Shown here in pieces: positions 12,223 to 23,230 of a stretch of 64,000 bases of DNA (within the stretch, counting starts at the first letter, position 1; each line of letters opens with the position of its first letter). This stretch comes from Falciphora oryzae (taxonomy: Eukaryota; Ascomycota; Sordariomycetes; Magnaporthales; Magnaporthaceae): positions 186,001-250,000 of the forward strand of contig JNVV01000004.1 in the NCBI GenBank assembly GCA_000733355.1, in the 5' to 3' direction. The position numbers and the translations under genes are program-made. The notes beneath the pieces are model-generated. The model did not search any database, was not told the DNA's origin, and saw only the letters and a list, made by a program, of their open reading frames with translations.

Positions 12223-12944
12223 ATGCTTTTGCCTCTCCGGCCCAGCCAAGGGAATGCCATTGCCAGCCCGTCAAATCCGCGATATCTGTTACGTACTCGT
12301 CTGGCCGGATTCGCTTGCCATGGAGAAATGCATCACGAGAGCAACACATAATCGATGGACTCGGGAGAGTTGGGGTCCTGGGTATTATTCGGCTGTTCGG
12401 ATGCATTCGTGACGTCGAGCCTCCAGCGTTTGGCAATGGACAAAATAAATCGGGTCTTCTTGGCCCTGCATATGCCCGACGAATTTGTGCTCCCACCAGG
12501 GACAGCTTTCCCTGCCAAAGTCAATAATACCTGAACCTTTACTTATCAACGCCCCGAATCCTCGTTGGCAGCTGTCCTCGTCGAGCTACGGCCGGGGCTG
12601 CCGCAGGGTGTTAGTCAAATGTCGACCGAGGGATGCATGAGCCGTCTGCAGCGACCATCGTGGGGGATGGCACCCACATGATGCGATGCCGATCCGATCA
12701 TCTGGGCTCCTGCGGTAACGTTGTTTCTGGAGGCTGCTCGTCCTCAACCACCATACATAAAGATCCACGAGGCTGGTACTGAATGCCCAACTTGTCCTCA
12801 TTGCATATCAGGGAACGGGATGGGGTCATGGATACCGGACAGGTGGAAAAGATTGCAGATCTTGTGCGGCGCTGTCAACCATAGAGGCAGCGAGATATAA
12901 TTCGAGCTATAAACACATGATGGACCAAAAGAAAGGAGGAGTAT

Positions 12945-14167
12945 CTAGCTCCGAAGCTCGAAGAGCGAACACCGCGCGTTCTCGTGATTCCAACGAAGGG
13001 CAGACATGAGACCGCAGAGATGCACAACAGCAGACACGGCCACCAGGAGGTGAAAGATCTGGTGCGATGCGCCAAAGATGTCGAACCTGCCAGGCTTCCA
13101 GCACTCGGGGAAGCGAGACTGTGATGCAATGTCAGAATGCTGTAGCAGGGGTAAAAAAAAGGCTGATCAGCACATAAAAAACTTACCCCAAAATGCCACG
13201 CCCCGAGAAGCACCAGCAGCCCCTCGACATAGTAGTACGATAGCCCGGTCTGTCGGTCGAGCTGGCCGTACGGAAACATGGTGGCAGCGTGGGCGATGCG
13301 CGCGAACGTGGACATGCCGGTCGCAATAAACATCCATGTCCGCGCCGCGCGCCACTTGCGGTCCTGGAGCCGCGGGCTGACGACCACCATACCGGCCACC
13401 AGGACCAGGGACGATATCTGGGAGCTGTCAGCACCGTGACCAGAAACTCTGCTTTCCTCAAGTCAAGGAACTCAGGGGCGTTGTCAGCTCACCATGGACC
13501 AGTACATCCTCTGCAAGCCCGGTTCGCAGTAGAAGCTGAAATACAGCCCGGACCCGACCGACCCCAGGATCTGCAGCAGGATGGCGGCGTAGTCGACGCG
13601 CACCCACAGCGCCGCGCCGCGCTCCGAGTGGCACATGAAGGTGTGGTACGCGGCGCTGGCGGCGAAGCACGCGAGCGACGTGCAGAGGTACGCGCGCAGC
13701 ACGAGCCGGTCGGCGCGCGTCGAGAGCGGGAAGAGCCGGACCAGCCCGCACGTCGAGCTGCTGCCGACCAGGAGGAGGAGTAGCAAGCAGGCGACCGCCG
13801 GGATCAGGTGCGAGTAGATGTTGACCGTTTCGTTGTGCGGGCCCGCGCTGCCGGTAAGAGTAAGGGTGCGCAGGCAGGCTGTCCACGAGTTGGTCACGGG
13901 CCGGTAGCCGGTGTGGATCAGGGGCTGGCTGTACCACGCAGGGACCTGGTTGTTGGCGAGGAGGCGGGTAGGTCTGGCGGTGGTGGGCGTCTTTCTCTTG
14001 GATGGGCGGCTTGAGATGTCTGGAAAGGATGTCGTCCGATGCTCGCGGAGCTGGCTGCCCGCCGCGGCGCCCACAACTGGCTTCCGTATCATCGCCCCGT
14101 CCACCATTGCCGCTAGACGCTCCTGCACTGCTGTCTCTTCAGGCGACGGTATCTCTGAAAGTTCCAC
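12945..14167 (-). CDS. PAQR / hemolysin-III-like seven-helix membrane protein (Izh type)
   Basis: Members of this family (yeast Izh1-4, adiponectin receptors) are seven-helix zinc-dependent membrane proteins linked to lipid and zinc homeostasis. Exons 13493-14167, 13187-13417 and 12945-13118 give 359 residues with GTGAGC/CAG and GTAAGT/CAG introns in phase 0. Signature parts are NETVNIYSHLIPA before helix 1, AAYHTFMCHS with the first zinc His, a following DYAAILLQILGS, and GASHQIFHLLVAVSAVVH with the last His pair. The N-terminal 80 residues are polar and basic and likely cytosolic. Which Izh subfamily it belongs to is not clear. Confidence 0.88.
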
Positions 14168-15017
14168 AAGAGCAGCCTGGTGACTATGGGCTCAAAGGAC
14201 ATGATCAAGGAACTCGTCGAGGAACCGGGCTCTCGCGATCTATCAGCGACGAAATCTGCCTTTTTGCATGCCCTTTTATTCGGACCTTTATGAGACGAGC
14301 GAGGAGGACTACGACGAGGGAAGCGATGGAAAGAGAAAATCCGTGTTATGCAAGATTCCGAAACGAGCCGGCTTGCAGACCAAAAACTGTTGGTGCGCTC
14401 GCCTAGATGCTCGCCGCACCATTTAAGCTTGGGCTCGTGCGTTGCTCTGGGGTTTGGCATGGCCGCGCTGTCTGGTCCAAGCTGCTGCATGAGCGCGTCC
14501 AGATCTAGCGCACCGGCGTGGTTGTCCTGTGTTTAGACGGAGTTCCGATGCGAATCTGTCGTCTGTGGGGCGGGCCCATGCCGGTGAGGGATGATGTCCC
14601 TGTCCCTTGGGAAAAAAAAGGAAGGGCAAAGATGGCACTTGGGCGGTTGCATGACTATCTAGGAGCTGTTCGCTACTCCTAAAGCAGTACCCTTTGTCAA
14701 TCGCTTTCCGTTCCCGAGGTGATTAATGCTNNNNNNNNNNNNNNNNNNNNNNNNNNNNNNAAAGGAAAGGAGCAAAAGGCTGAACGAATAGAGAAGAAAA
14801 TGCAAATCTCGGCGCCCGTATGCAACCCAAACGCAAAAATAAACCCGGACCATTATTGAAGATCCCACATCGCTGTACATACAATCCCTCGCTCTATGCT
14901 CCCTTGAACCCAAAACTATGCAGGGGATGAACGAGAGAAAGGAAAACCCCGAACCGTAGATGATCAGACGCAAGCCAAAACAATGGGGAGAAAAACCAAG
15001 CCTCACCCCGATGCCTA
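14168..15017. other. Intergenic region with assembly gap
   Basis: 850 bp lie upstream of the PAQR-like gene and downstream of the next minus-strand gene. They include 30 N at 14,731-14,760. No gene is seen. Confidence 0.55.
14731..14760. other. Assembly gap (30 N)
   Basis: Thirty unresolved bases; the true length may differ. Confidence 0.99.
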
Positions 15018-16010
15018 TTAGTCCTTCGTGATGTACAAGTAGACGACCGGGCTCCCGCCAGGTAGACCGTTGCGGGTCGAGTCCCAGCCGACCGACTTGA
15101 GCGTCTTGGACATGTCTCCGGGGACCTCGCCGCAGAAGCTCATGCCCCTGTACCAGTTTCCGTTGCCGGTACAAATAACCTCGGTGACGATGTTGAGCTG
15201 CGGGTTCGGGTTGTTGGCCCCGAACCCCTTCATCAGCTCGCCGATGGTGATGTTGCAGGGAACGTGCGTCGCCGTGAACTCGATATGCGTCCCGGGGGGA
15301 AGCTGCCAGGGCGGCGTCGGGCCCGTCTTGAGGAAGTGGATCTTTGTGTGCTCGGGCGGGAAGAAGTAGCCGTAGCCCGGCTCGCAGCCAACGCCTCCAG
15401 TCGAGTTGGTCATGTTGGCCGACGGGCTGTCCGGGCTGATGACTGGGTAGGGGTACTGCGGCCGCCCCGCCGGCGTCATCAGCGGGCGCGGGCCACCGCC
15501 GCCTATGCCACCCATCATGGGCGCGGCGAGGCTGTGGTTCATCATGCCGCCGCCCGCCGTCATGACGGGCGTGTGCATCGCGCCGCCGCCGTAGAAGCCG
15601 CCGTAGCCGCCACCTCCGTACTGCGGCATGCCCACCCCGGCGAGGGCATAGGGAGCGGCGCCGGCCGCTTGTTGAGGGAACATGCCCATGGGGTAGCCGC
15701 CGGTTAGCATGCCGCGCGGGGCGAAGTGAGGCGGGAGGCCCAGGTCTGGGCCCCAGCGGGCGTTGAAGCCGGTGCCGCTGAACGCCATGGCTGCCTGCTG
15801 CGCGGGAGGGATCTGAGGGGGCAGAGGGAGGGCGGAAGCTGCGTCGGCTGCCTGCTGTTGCTGCTGCTGGGCGTTGTCGTCGTCGTTCTGGCCGGCGGCT
15901 GCTGCGTCGGGCGATGTCCCGTGAGACGCCCTGCTGCTGGGCCGGGAACCGTGTCGGGAGCCTCGTCTCGATCGGTTGGAAGAGGTATGTGACTGGGGAG
16001 ATCCAGACAT
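15018..16010 (-). CDS. Unrecognised fungal protein, disordered N-terminus plus compact C-terminal domain
   Basis: I cannot name the family. The single exon gives 330 residues. About 1-40 is Ser/Arg-rich (SRRGSRHGSRPSSRASHG), followed by a Gln run and a long Gly/Met/Pro/Tyr-rich tract to about 205. Residues about 208-330 look folded, with alternating hydrophobic strands (HTKIHFLKTG, HIEFTATHVPCNITIGELM, LNIVTEVICTG, GSPVVYLYITKD) and could be a small beta-rich or ubiquitin-like fold; that is a guess. The ATG at 16,010 follows a CT-rich leader. The next gene upstream on the same strand is also low-complexity and ends only 196 bp away. Confidence 0.7.
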   Translation of the reverse strand: MSGSPQSHTSSNRSRRGSRHGSRPSSRASHGTSPDAAAAGQNDDDNAQQQQQQAADAASALPLPPQIPPAQQAAMAFSGTGFNARWGPDLGLPPHFAPRGMLTGGYPMGMFPQQAAGAAPYALAGVGMPQYGGGGYGGFYGGGAMHTPVMTAGGGMMNHSLAAPMMGGIGGGGPRPLMTPAGRPQYPYPVISPDSPSANMTNSTGGVGCEPGYGYFFPPEHTKIHFLKTGPTPPWQLPPGTHIEFTATHVPCNITIGELMKGFGANNPNPQLNIVTEVICTGNGNWYRGMSFCGEVPGDMSKTLKSVGWDSTRNGLPGGSPVVYLYITKD

Positions 16011-16206
16011 CGTGGATATGAGCTTGGTGACCTGATAGGGGACGTTAGGGATGGTAAGGGAAGGTCAAACAAAGGGTTCTTGTCCTGAGAGGGTCTGTTG
16101 GAGTGGGAGAGGCTAGCCGAGACAAACTGATGCTGACAGAATACGAGAAGTCGTGCCGGGGAAGAAAGTAGGCAAGGGAAGGGAATGGCCCTTACGGATG
16201 GTTCAG

Positions 16207-18009
16207 CTAATAAGCTGGCCTCCAAACGGGAACCCAGCGGCGGGTTGTCTGATCAAACACGGGCGTCCACTGGCCCGGGTAGACAGCGGGTCGGGGTTGC
16301 ACAAGGGGCTGGGGCGGGTGCGCGGTGTGGTAGCCGGGGTAGTAGTAAGGGTGCCGTGGAACAGGATAAGGAGGCGCGGTGAAGTTCACGGCGGACTGGT
16401 TTGGCCTTGTCGCGTGACGTGGCTGGCTTCCCGGTGCGGGACGGGGTGGCTGGGACTGGAGGGAGGACGAGTTGCTGCTGCTGTTGCTGCTGTTGTCGCC
16501 ACTTCGATCACGCACGCCGCTGGAGGGCCGACCTTGCTGAGGACGGGTGAGGGTATTCCTGGCGTTGGTGTTGCTTGAGCGCACGGGAGCTGAACGGCGA
16601 CTGCCTGGACGCTGGATGACGACGTGATGATCAGATTGCGTGACGTCGATCAGCTGGCCGCCGAGGATGTTGTAGGTGCGGTCGCCGACGCGGTAATCAC
16701 GGATCGTGAGGCCGGAAAGATCCTCGTTTGGTGGTGGGAGAGTTCCTTGTGGGATGGGTCAGTGGTGGCCTGAGGGCAGAAGTAGGGACGGAAAAGGTTC
16801 TGGTCGGTGCAAGGAGACTGGAATGGCAAGTTAACCAAGGTGTATAAAAGGAACCGAGGAGTACCACTTCGAGGAGCAGTGAATTCACTAAGTCCCAACT
16901 GAGGGGCAAGCGGAGGGGACATTGGAATGGGGGTGACGTGAATGCGTTGACTTGGGACGAAACTATGCCGAGCAAGAGGAAAAGCAAGGAGGGAGAGCAA
17001 GGAGAAAGGATCGACTCACTGAGAGCAGCCCAGCGGGGAGGGAGAGGGCCGTCGTCGTACTCACGGGTCTCGGGACTCCAGCCGCGGGAGCAGTCCTGGC
17101 CGATGAAGACCTCGCTGTGCCAGACCTCGTTGTCGTCGGCGTCGAAGAAGCCACAGACGATGAGCCAGCCCCAGAAACGCGGGCTGGCGCAGGACAGGAA
17201 GTGCTGGCCGATGATGCACTTGACTGCCGGGTATGGGAACGTGAGGTCTGGAATGGATGGCCGCCCCGTTCCGCTGGAGGAAGACTGCTGCTGCTGCTGA
17301 TGTCCACTGGAAGACTCGGAATCAGAGTCGGAGCCAGAGCCGGAGTCAGAGCCGGAGTCGTGAGAGGAAGATGATGATGCCGAGCCGGAGCCGGAGCCGG
17401 AGTCGGAGGAGGACGACGACGAGGACGAGGTCCGGCGGGCCCGCGTGCGGTCCAGCTTGAAAGACTTGAGGAGACGCCCAAGAGGGTGTCTCTACGCGCT
17501 TGCTGAAAGGAACTTGAAGCCACTGGTGTCTGGAGATTCCTGAGCGAGACCAGAAGCTGCACGCACTCCAGGAACTGTCAAAGAGTTAGGTTCCTAGCCT
17601 TTGCTAGATTCCGTCGCAGTGGAGCAGTGGTGGTGAAGAGGGTCAAGTTTATCGGCGGACTTTCCGGAGGACAGACGACGCTTTTGTGCGAGGAAAGGGA
17701 TGAGGAGGCAGAAGCTGATGTCACCCGCCAGCGGGGCCCCCTGACTGTGACCTCCCTCCCCCTGATATGAAGAGGCATAATGGGGGTCATGCCTTTGCGG
17801 GACCCAGAGTTTAGACGGTCTCCAGATGTGGATTTGACATCCAGTGACTGTCGGTGGTGGACGCCAGAGTCGGGGTGAGTGTGACTTTTTAAGGGGCATC
17901 GAAGAGGTGACTAAGGCTAGCTCACGCCCGGGAACTGGAGAAGCTCCACAGTCCAGCTCACCTTGAGGAAGATGAGTTGGCGCCTACCGCACGGTAGGCA
18001 GCTCGCCAT
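16207..18009 (-). CDS. Unrecognised Ser-rich fungal protein, multi-exon
   Basis: The family is not recognised. Two blocks are well supported. The first exon block runs from about 17,490 to 17,020; it carries KLDRTRARR, a long Ser/Asp/Gly tract, a Gln run and a conserved-looking stretch CASPRFWGWLIVCGFFDADD. A 274-nt intron (16,746-17,019, GTGAGT...CACAAG) joins it to the last exon 16,207-16,745, which starts TLPPPNEDLSGLTIRDYRVG and ends in a Pro/Tyr/His-rich tail. A likely first exon is 17,962-18,009 (MASCLPCGRRQLIFLK, donor GTGAGC), spliced to an acceptor at 17,575. The join between 17,574 and 17,490 is unresolved: a TAG lies in frame there, and micro-exons of 8 or 24 nt are both possible. 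Confidence 0.5.
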
Positions 18010-18606
18010 GCTGAAGAAGATGAATGGATACTATCATTGTGGTGGGGTTTGGGTTGCGCAAAGGGATGATAATTGTGCCAAACTTAATGCAATACCTTGA
18101 ATTTGGTTCCTGACATTCCATTGACTGCCGCCTTGGAGCAGGGGACAAGCTAAACGCTGAAGTGGAAGTTAACAACAAGGTCTAGTCGTAGGCGACAGGC
18201 AGCCAAAACGTGATCAATGTTCTTGCCTTGACACGATTCGGCGCAACTCGGCACAACTCGACGCCGTCATGCCCCAAGGCTACCTAAGGCAGGGCAGGCA
18301 AACTCTGGGTCAGGTGTAGCCAACCCAGTCACCCCCTCTTCATAACGATCATCCGTGCATCGGAGCCTGAGAACCAGCCATGTGGCTGAGCCGTGCGGGC
18401 GGTTGGCTTGAATCCCACTGAGCCGGCGAAGCCGACGCGAGCCGAGTAGAGGTCGCCTCGGTCGGCAATTCCTTAGGTTCATGGGCAAGGGCCAGCCAAG
18501 CGACTGGGAACCAGCATTCGGTGACCCGTGACTTTGTAGATGCCCTGCGACTAGTATGCAGGTTGGTCGTGATGATGGTGCATGTATCCAAACCTCGGCC
18601 CACGTC
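18010..18606. other. Intergenic region
   Basis: 597 bp lie between the start of the Ser-rich gene and the ankyrin gene stop. There is a short direct repeat of a GGCACAACTCG-like motif near 18,240. No gene is seen. Confidence 0.45.
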
Positions 18607-19417
18607 TCAGTCATTGGTCCCATCATCATCACCCACCGCCCGCAGCCCGCCGCTCCTGCTCTCCATGCTGACGCGCGACTCGGAGGCGGCGTCGGCGTCC
18701 CTCTTGGCGGCGCGGCGCCTCTCAATCTCGGCCACTAGGGTCGTGAGGTACGTCTCAGCCTGGACGGTGGCGCTGTACGATAGGGCGGTCCAGCTCCAGA
18801 CGTTGCGGCGCTCGGCGTCGGCGCCGGCGGCCAGCAGGGTGCGCAGGACCAGCAGGTTGCCGCCGCTGGACGCCAGGTGCAGGGCCGTGTTGCCGTCGAG
18901 GTCAACCTTCTGAACGGCCTCAGCGGCGCCGCAGGGCACGTAGGTCAGCAGGATCTGCAGGGCCGTGTCGTGGCCACCCAGGCTGGCCTCCATGATGGCG
19001 TCGCGGCCGCGGCTGTCGCGGCGCAGGATGACGGCCGGGTCGGCCTCGCACAGCAGGTGCACGACCTCGGTGTGGCCCTTGGCGGCGGCGAGCATGAGGG
19101 CGGTCTGGTGCAGCTCGTTGACGGCCGGGTCGGGGTCCTCGTGGCCGAGCGAGAGGAGGAGGGAGGCGATGTCGGCGTGGCCCAGGTGCGCGGCCAGGTG
19201 CAGGTTCGAGTTGCCCGTGGCGGTGCCGGGGGAGTTGGGCAGCATTAGGTTGGGGTTGTGCAGCAGGTGCGGGTGGGATTTGAGTATCCGCTGCACGAGG
19301 AGCGCATCGCCGGCGTGGATGGCCCGACGGAGCCGGAGGGGGGCGTCGATCCTGGTCGGGAACGAGGTTAGGAGCGGGAGCAGGCAGGTGGGGGAGCCAG
19401 GGGACGGGTACTCACAT
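18607..19417 (-). CDS. Ankyrin-repeat protein with start codon split by an intron
   Basis: This is a protein-interaction scaffold of unknown partner. The frame has no upstream ATG. A 64-nt intron (19,352-19,415, GTGAGT...GACCAG) joins AT at 19,416-19,417 to G at 19,351, making ATG in the context CCAAAAC-ATG and a protein beginning MIDAPLRLRRAIHAGD. The length is 248 residues. At least four ankyrin repeats are seen: NSNLHLAAHLGHADIASLLL, QTALMLAAAKGHTEVVHLL, RDAIMEASLGGHDTALQILL and NTALHLASSGGNLLVLRTLL. A charged C-terminal tail follows (IERRRAAKRDAD). Starting at an internal Met near 19,245 would lose the first helix pair. Confidence 0.8.
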
Positions 19418-19950
19418 GTTTTGGTTTTCGTGTTGGTCTCGTCCCGGCCAGCCGAAGACTTTCCAAGCCTGCCTACCTCCAAGAAGGGCGGGCTGAACTA
19501 GGAGCCGGCGCTAGGCGTGCGTCGTGTCGGCGGCGTTGATTTGAAATGGTGGAAGCTCTGGAGCTGGGGATGACTGGCGACGACGTCTTGATGCACGGAT
19601 CAAGCGTGATGGGCAACCTGTTGGAGATGTGGGTCCTACTGCATGTACCTTTTAGCGATGCTTTCAGGTATCCTTCCCTGTAGACCAATGAATTCGCGTG
19701 CCGCCGCGTCGCGATTTAGCGGTCTTTGAGGGGCGGCTTCACCCAACGTCCACTAATATCAGCATGTACCGCGAGCACTCCAATTTGCGGCCCCTCCCGC
19801 TTGAGCTCTGCCCGCGCGCAAACATCGAGACCCATCAGAATTCTGCCCACCACCAGATTGATATCATCGCCCACGCCGACATTTCTTATTGCTCTCCTGG
19901 CAAGCAAAAGGCGGCAGTCATAAACTCGCTCTCAAAACCAATCTGCCGAG
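19418..19950. other. Divergent promoter region ankyrin gene / PFD6
   Basis: 533 bp lie between two divergent starts. No gene or RNA is recognised. Confidence 0.5.
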
Positions 19951-20574
19951 ATGTCGGACATCCAGGCCCGGATGCAGGCCCTGTCCGAGGAGTACAAAAA
20001 GATCCAAACGGGTGCGTGGGCTTTGCCCCCCACTTCCGCGCCCATTATCGATAACCTCAAGCCCGCATTGACCAGAGATGCTAATCTACGCACCTTCAGA
20101 GCTGGACACCTCCATCCAGGCCCGGCAGAAGCTAGAGGCCCAGCTGCAGGAGAACAAGGGCGTCGAGAAGGTATGCATCGAGTCCTCTGTGCCAGACTAG
20201 TAGTGTGTGTTCATCTCGGACGCATTCGTCCTGCTCACAAATCATGACCCTCACCCACAGGAGTTCGCAAAGCTCAAGGATGACGAGGCCATCTACAAGC
20301 TCGCCGGCCCCATCCTGCTGAAGCAGGAAAAGGTCGAGGCCGACAGTACTGTCAAGGGCCGCATAGAGTTTATCACCAACGAGATGTGAGCAACCCTCCC
20401 CATATATGGCCCGTCAGAAAATACTAATGATCCTATCTCCTCCCCTTCACCAGCACGAGGCTAGAGAAGCAAATCAGCGACGGCCAGGACAAGCTGGAGA
20501 AGAAGAAGGGCGAGATCATCCAGGCGCAGTCCAGCGTACAGGCTGCTGCCCAGCCGCAAGCCGCCCAGGCATAG
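19951..20574 (+). CDS. YKE2: Prefoldin subunit 6
   Basis: This beta-type subunit of the hexameric prefoldin co-chaperone delivers unfolded actin and tubulin to the CCT chaperonin. Exons 19951-20011, 20100-20170, 20261-20385 and 20454-20574 give 125 residues, with GTGCGT, GTATGC and GTGAGC donors. Two coiled-coil arms flank the beta hairpin: MQALSEEYKKIQTELDTSIQ, then AIYKLAGPILLKQEKVEA, then the EITRLEKQISDGQDKLEKKK helix. The Ala/Gln-rich tail is a common fungal extension. The KLxGPxLxxQ hairpin is specific to subunit 6. Confidence 0.93.
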
Positions 20575-20795
20575 TGCCGCGGCCGACGGTACATGTCAGG
20601 TGCCGGGAACGGGAACTCATGCTAGCATTATGATCCATGTACGACTAAATACCCCAAAGAGACATAACGCTGATATATTTCCCGGAAACCCATGGCGCCG
20701 CGCTCAGAGAATAGGAGATTTTGCCCATCGTGACCTTGATAAAACACACAAGCAAAAAACAGACAGCAAGGGAAACCGACGCATCAGGCGCCGTT

Positions 20796-21601
20796 CTAGT
20801 TCAACGCCATGATGGTAAACCCATACGGCACGCCCATGTCGCTCGCGGGCCGGGCCTCGCTCCAGCCAAAGCCATCGGACGCGTAATCCTCAAAACTGGG
20901 CGTGTGGGCGGGCGGCCGGAAGTGGACGTCGCCGCAGCTGACGGCAGCCAGGATGACGGCGGCCAGGTCGCGCTTCATCAGGCACGCGCCGCGGAAGACG
21001 CCGCCGCAGTGGTGCTCGAGCCGGTCCAGCACCCTCTTCCGCCCCGGCGCGTCGGCGAAGTGGAGCAGCTCGCGGCCCAGGACGGCCGTCGTGACCTCGG
21101 ACGTCCCGGACTGCTTCTGCTGGAATTCGACGAAGAGGGCCAGGCGGTGCAGGATGGACACGACGCCGGCGACGGCCTGGGCGAGCAGGCGGGCGCGGGA
21201 AGAGGGCTCGAGCGCCGACAGGGCCGCGGCGGCGTGGGCGTCGTCGGCGACGACCAGGGGGCGCACGTCGAGGTTGAAGACGGCGTTGAGCATGGCCTCG
21301 ACGGCCGACGGCTGCAGCAGCACGGCGGAGGAGCCGTCGGCGGTGGGGGCGGCCAGCCCGAAGGTTTCAACGGCCTCGGGCAGCCACTGGGTGATGATGG
21401 AGAGGAGGCTAGTCTCTGATGTCGTACCGACTTTACCCGTCTCCAAGGTGAAGAACCTCATGGAGGCGTCGACGGCGGCTGAGGGTGGTACGTTGTTAGC
21501 CTTGCACACTGTTTATGGCCTGACGATAGAGGTCATGTCTTACCTCGACATCTCTTGTCGAGAGCTGAATCATCCACGATTTGTTTCGATGCGGCTTGCA
21601 T
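20796..21601 (-). CDS. Unrecognised protein, mainly helical
   Basis: I do not recognise the family. Exon 1 is 21,544-21,601 (MQAASKQIVDDSALDKRCR) and exon 2 is 20,796-21,508, joined by a 35-nt GTAAGA...AACAG intron that keeps the frame; 35 nt is unusually short, so the start could be elsewhere. The 256-residue product has Ala/Leu-rich helices (AVEAMLNAVFNLDVRPLVV, SRARLLAQAVAGVVSILHRL), a HHCGGVFRGACLMKRDLAAV segment and the C-terminal end GVPYGFTIMALN. A single CRVC pair is present near the N-terminus with no full zinc motif. It is convergent with PFD6, 221 bp away. Confidence 0.6.
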
Positions 21602-23230
21602 GTTGGGTATGGTATGCGACGCAGAAGAGAGACGGAAGCAGATATTCACGAAATCAAGGTTGCAGAAACGATCTGGGCCAAAGGCTAGACACGAGTTGGG
21701 GCAAGCAAAACTTCTTGTACCCGAGACAACAACAAATCGCCTGGCGACCTCACGTTGCACCTACCTGTTCCTCCTGCTTGCCACGGACCACCGCCCGGCC
21801 ACCCACAAACCATGTCGTGTTGTCTCCAGCCCAGCTGGGGTGGACGGCCCGATGCTATGCCATGGTGAGGCGAGACGTGCCCGTGGCTCAGGGCGTGCGT
21901 CAGCCGTCAGAAAAGGGGGCGACGGCGGTGGCGGGCCTGCGGATCGGGCTGTCATTTCTCAGGGTTTGCCAGCCTTGTCCCGACATCACCCGATACGGAG
22001 ATGATTGTGGGCTGGTTTTTTTTTTTTTTTTTTTTTTTTCAGGCTTGGGTAAGCTGTGGAGCGGTGTTTTTTTCCGTGGCCCTCACCGCCAGCAAAACCA
22101 GGCCCGAACCAGAACCGCGCCATTATTCGGCAGGGCCAGGATCCAGGTTGTTTCTTTCCATTCCTTTCAATCTGTTGGGAGTGGTAAACTCGCGTTTTCC
22201 ATGCTGAAATGCCACCCGACATTCAACGCCTCTTCCGCTGGCGGTCATAGCTTGGCTGAATGCGGTTGGTTTATTGTGAGTGCTGTGGGACGCCTCGACT
22301 TTTCCTTCCGTCTCAGTGGACATGCTCGCCACGAAACCCGTGCATTGAGCGCCCAGGCTCGGCCAGTCTGAGGTGACAACAGAAAGCTGTCGCTCGTCTA
22401 GCTCGCCGATGTCCACATGCGGCCCCTCTTCGAACTCGCGGGTCCAGCGGCCACTCCGGGGATCAGGCCAGACCACTCCGGCCCAAAAAGGTATCAATTG
22501 CACTCGGCCTCAGGACTCGTGGTAGTGCCCGTAGTCCTCACGTAGGATGCAGGCGACCGGCAAAGATCGAGGGTGTCCAGCTGCGCGGCCCTATGAGCCT
22601 TCGCCTATGCCTAGGAGAAAGCCGGTACACGACGTCCGCAAAGGCTGCCAGTGCCCCCATTATGGTTTTATGGTCATGTCCCGGGGAGGCATAGACCTGG
22701 GGAAGCGCTCTCGGGGGAGCGGGAGAGTGGACTTGATGGTGAACTTGACAGCCCGTTGAACGCCTGCGATTACTGGTCGGAGGCATGACAGCGAGCCTTG
22801 GTCATTGAAGAACTGCTGGGGGCACATAAGCGAAACGACAACACAACTCTAGCGCATACGACCATACCCACTGGAATTACGGGATCCCGTCCGCTCTCCC
22901 CTAGTCAAACCAGTGAGGGCGGTTTGGTACTTGGGAGCAGTCTGCCAGCCTGTTGCGCCGGTCACGACCAGCGCGCCGCCCACCCTTTTTGACAGCCCTG
23001 GTCCCGCCGCTATGGGGAGGTCCTACTACCTACAGAACGCCCTTTGGGCTCTGCCCTCCCGCGAAGAGAAGGGCGGCGCCCCTTCCCTTTTCCTTCCCCC
23101 TTTTCGCCCTTCGCCTCCTCCCGAACCCGACGAGACCGTATCGACCGCCATATCGCGGGCGCCGTCCTGCGGGTGCACCACCGCGACTGATCGCCGATGA
23201 GGAGAGAGAGAGACGAAATGCCTCCTTTGC
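21602..23230. other. 1.6-kb intergenic region with poly-T tract
   Basis: No protein gene is supported. It contains a run of 24 T at 22,016-22,039 and the 5S-like pseudogene listed separately. A long plus-strand open frame entering from 20,902 is mostly antisense of the preceding gene and has no motifs. Confidence 0.5.
22854..22935 (+). pseudogene. 5S rRNA pseudogene, 3'-truncated
   Basis: About 82 bp match the 5' two thirds of a fungal 5S rRNA: CATACGACCATACCCACTGG at the start, then GGGATCCCGTCCGCTCTCCC, and CCAGTGAGGGCGG, which pairs with the CCCACTGG arm. The match ends after TACTTGGG, and the expected GTGGGTGACCAC and closing arm are absent. Dispersed 5S genes and truncated copies are known in Sordariomycetes. 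Confidence 0.75.

Larger units (their letters stand above)
11718..12944. other. 1.2-kb intergenic region upstream of P450nor
   Basis: This is the P450nor promoter plus the 3' flank of the PAQR-like gene. Apart from the two sites listed separately, no gene or RNA is recognisable. Open frames on both strands are short and lack motifs. Confidence 0.5.

Noticed and set aside
10222..19417. Secondary-metabolite gene cluster around the P450
   Set aside because: The P450 is a CYP55 NO reductase, and neighbours are a PAQR protein and housekeeping genes; no synthase is present.
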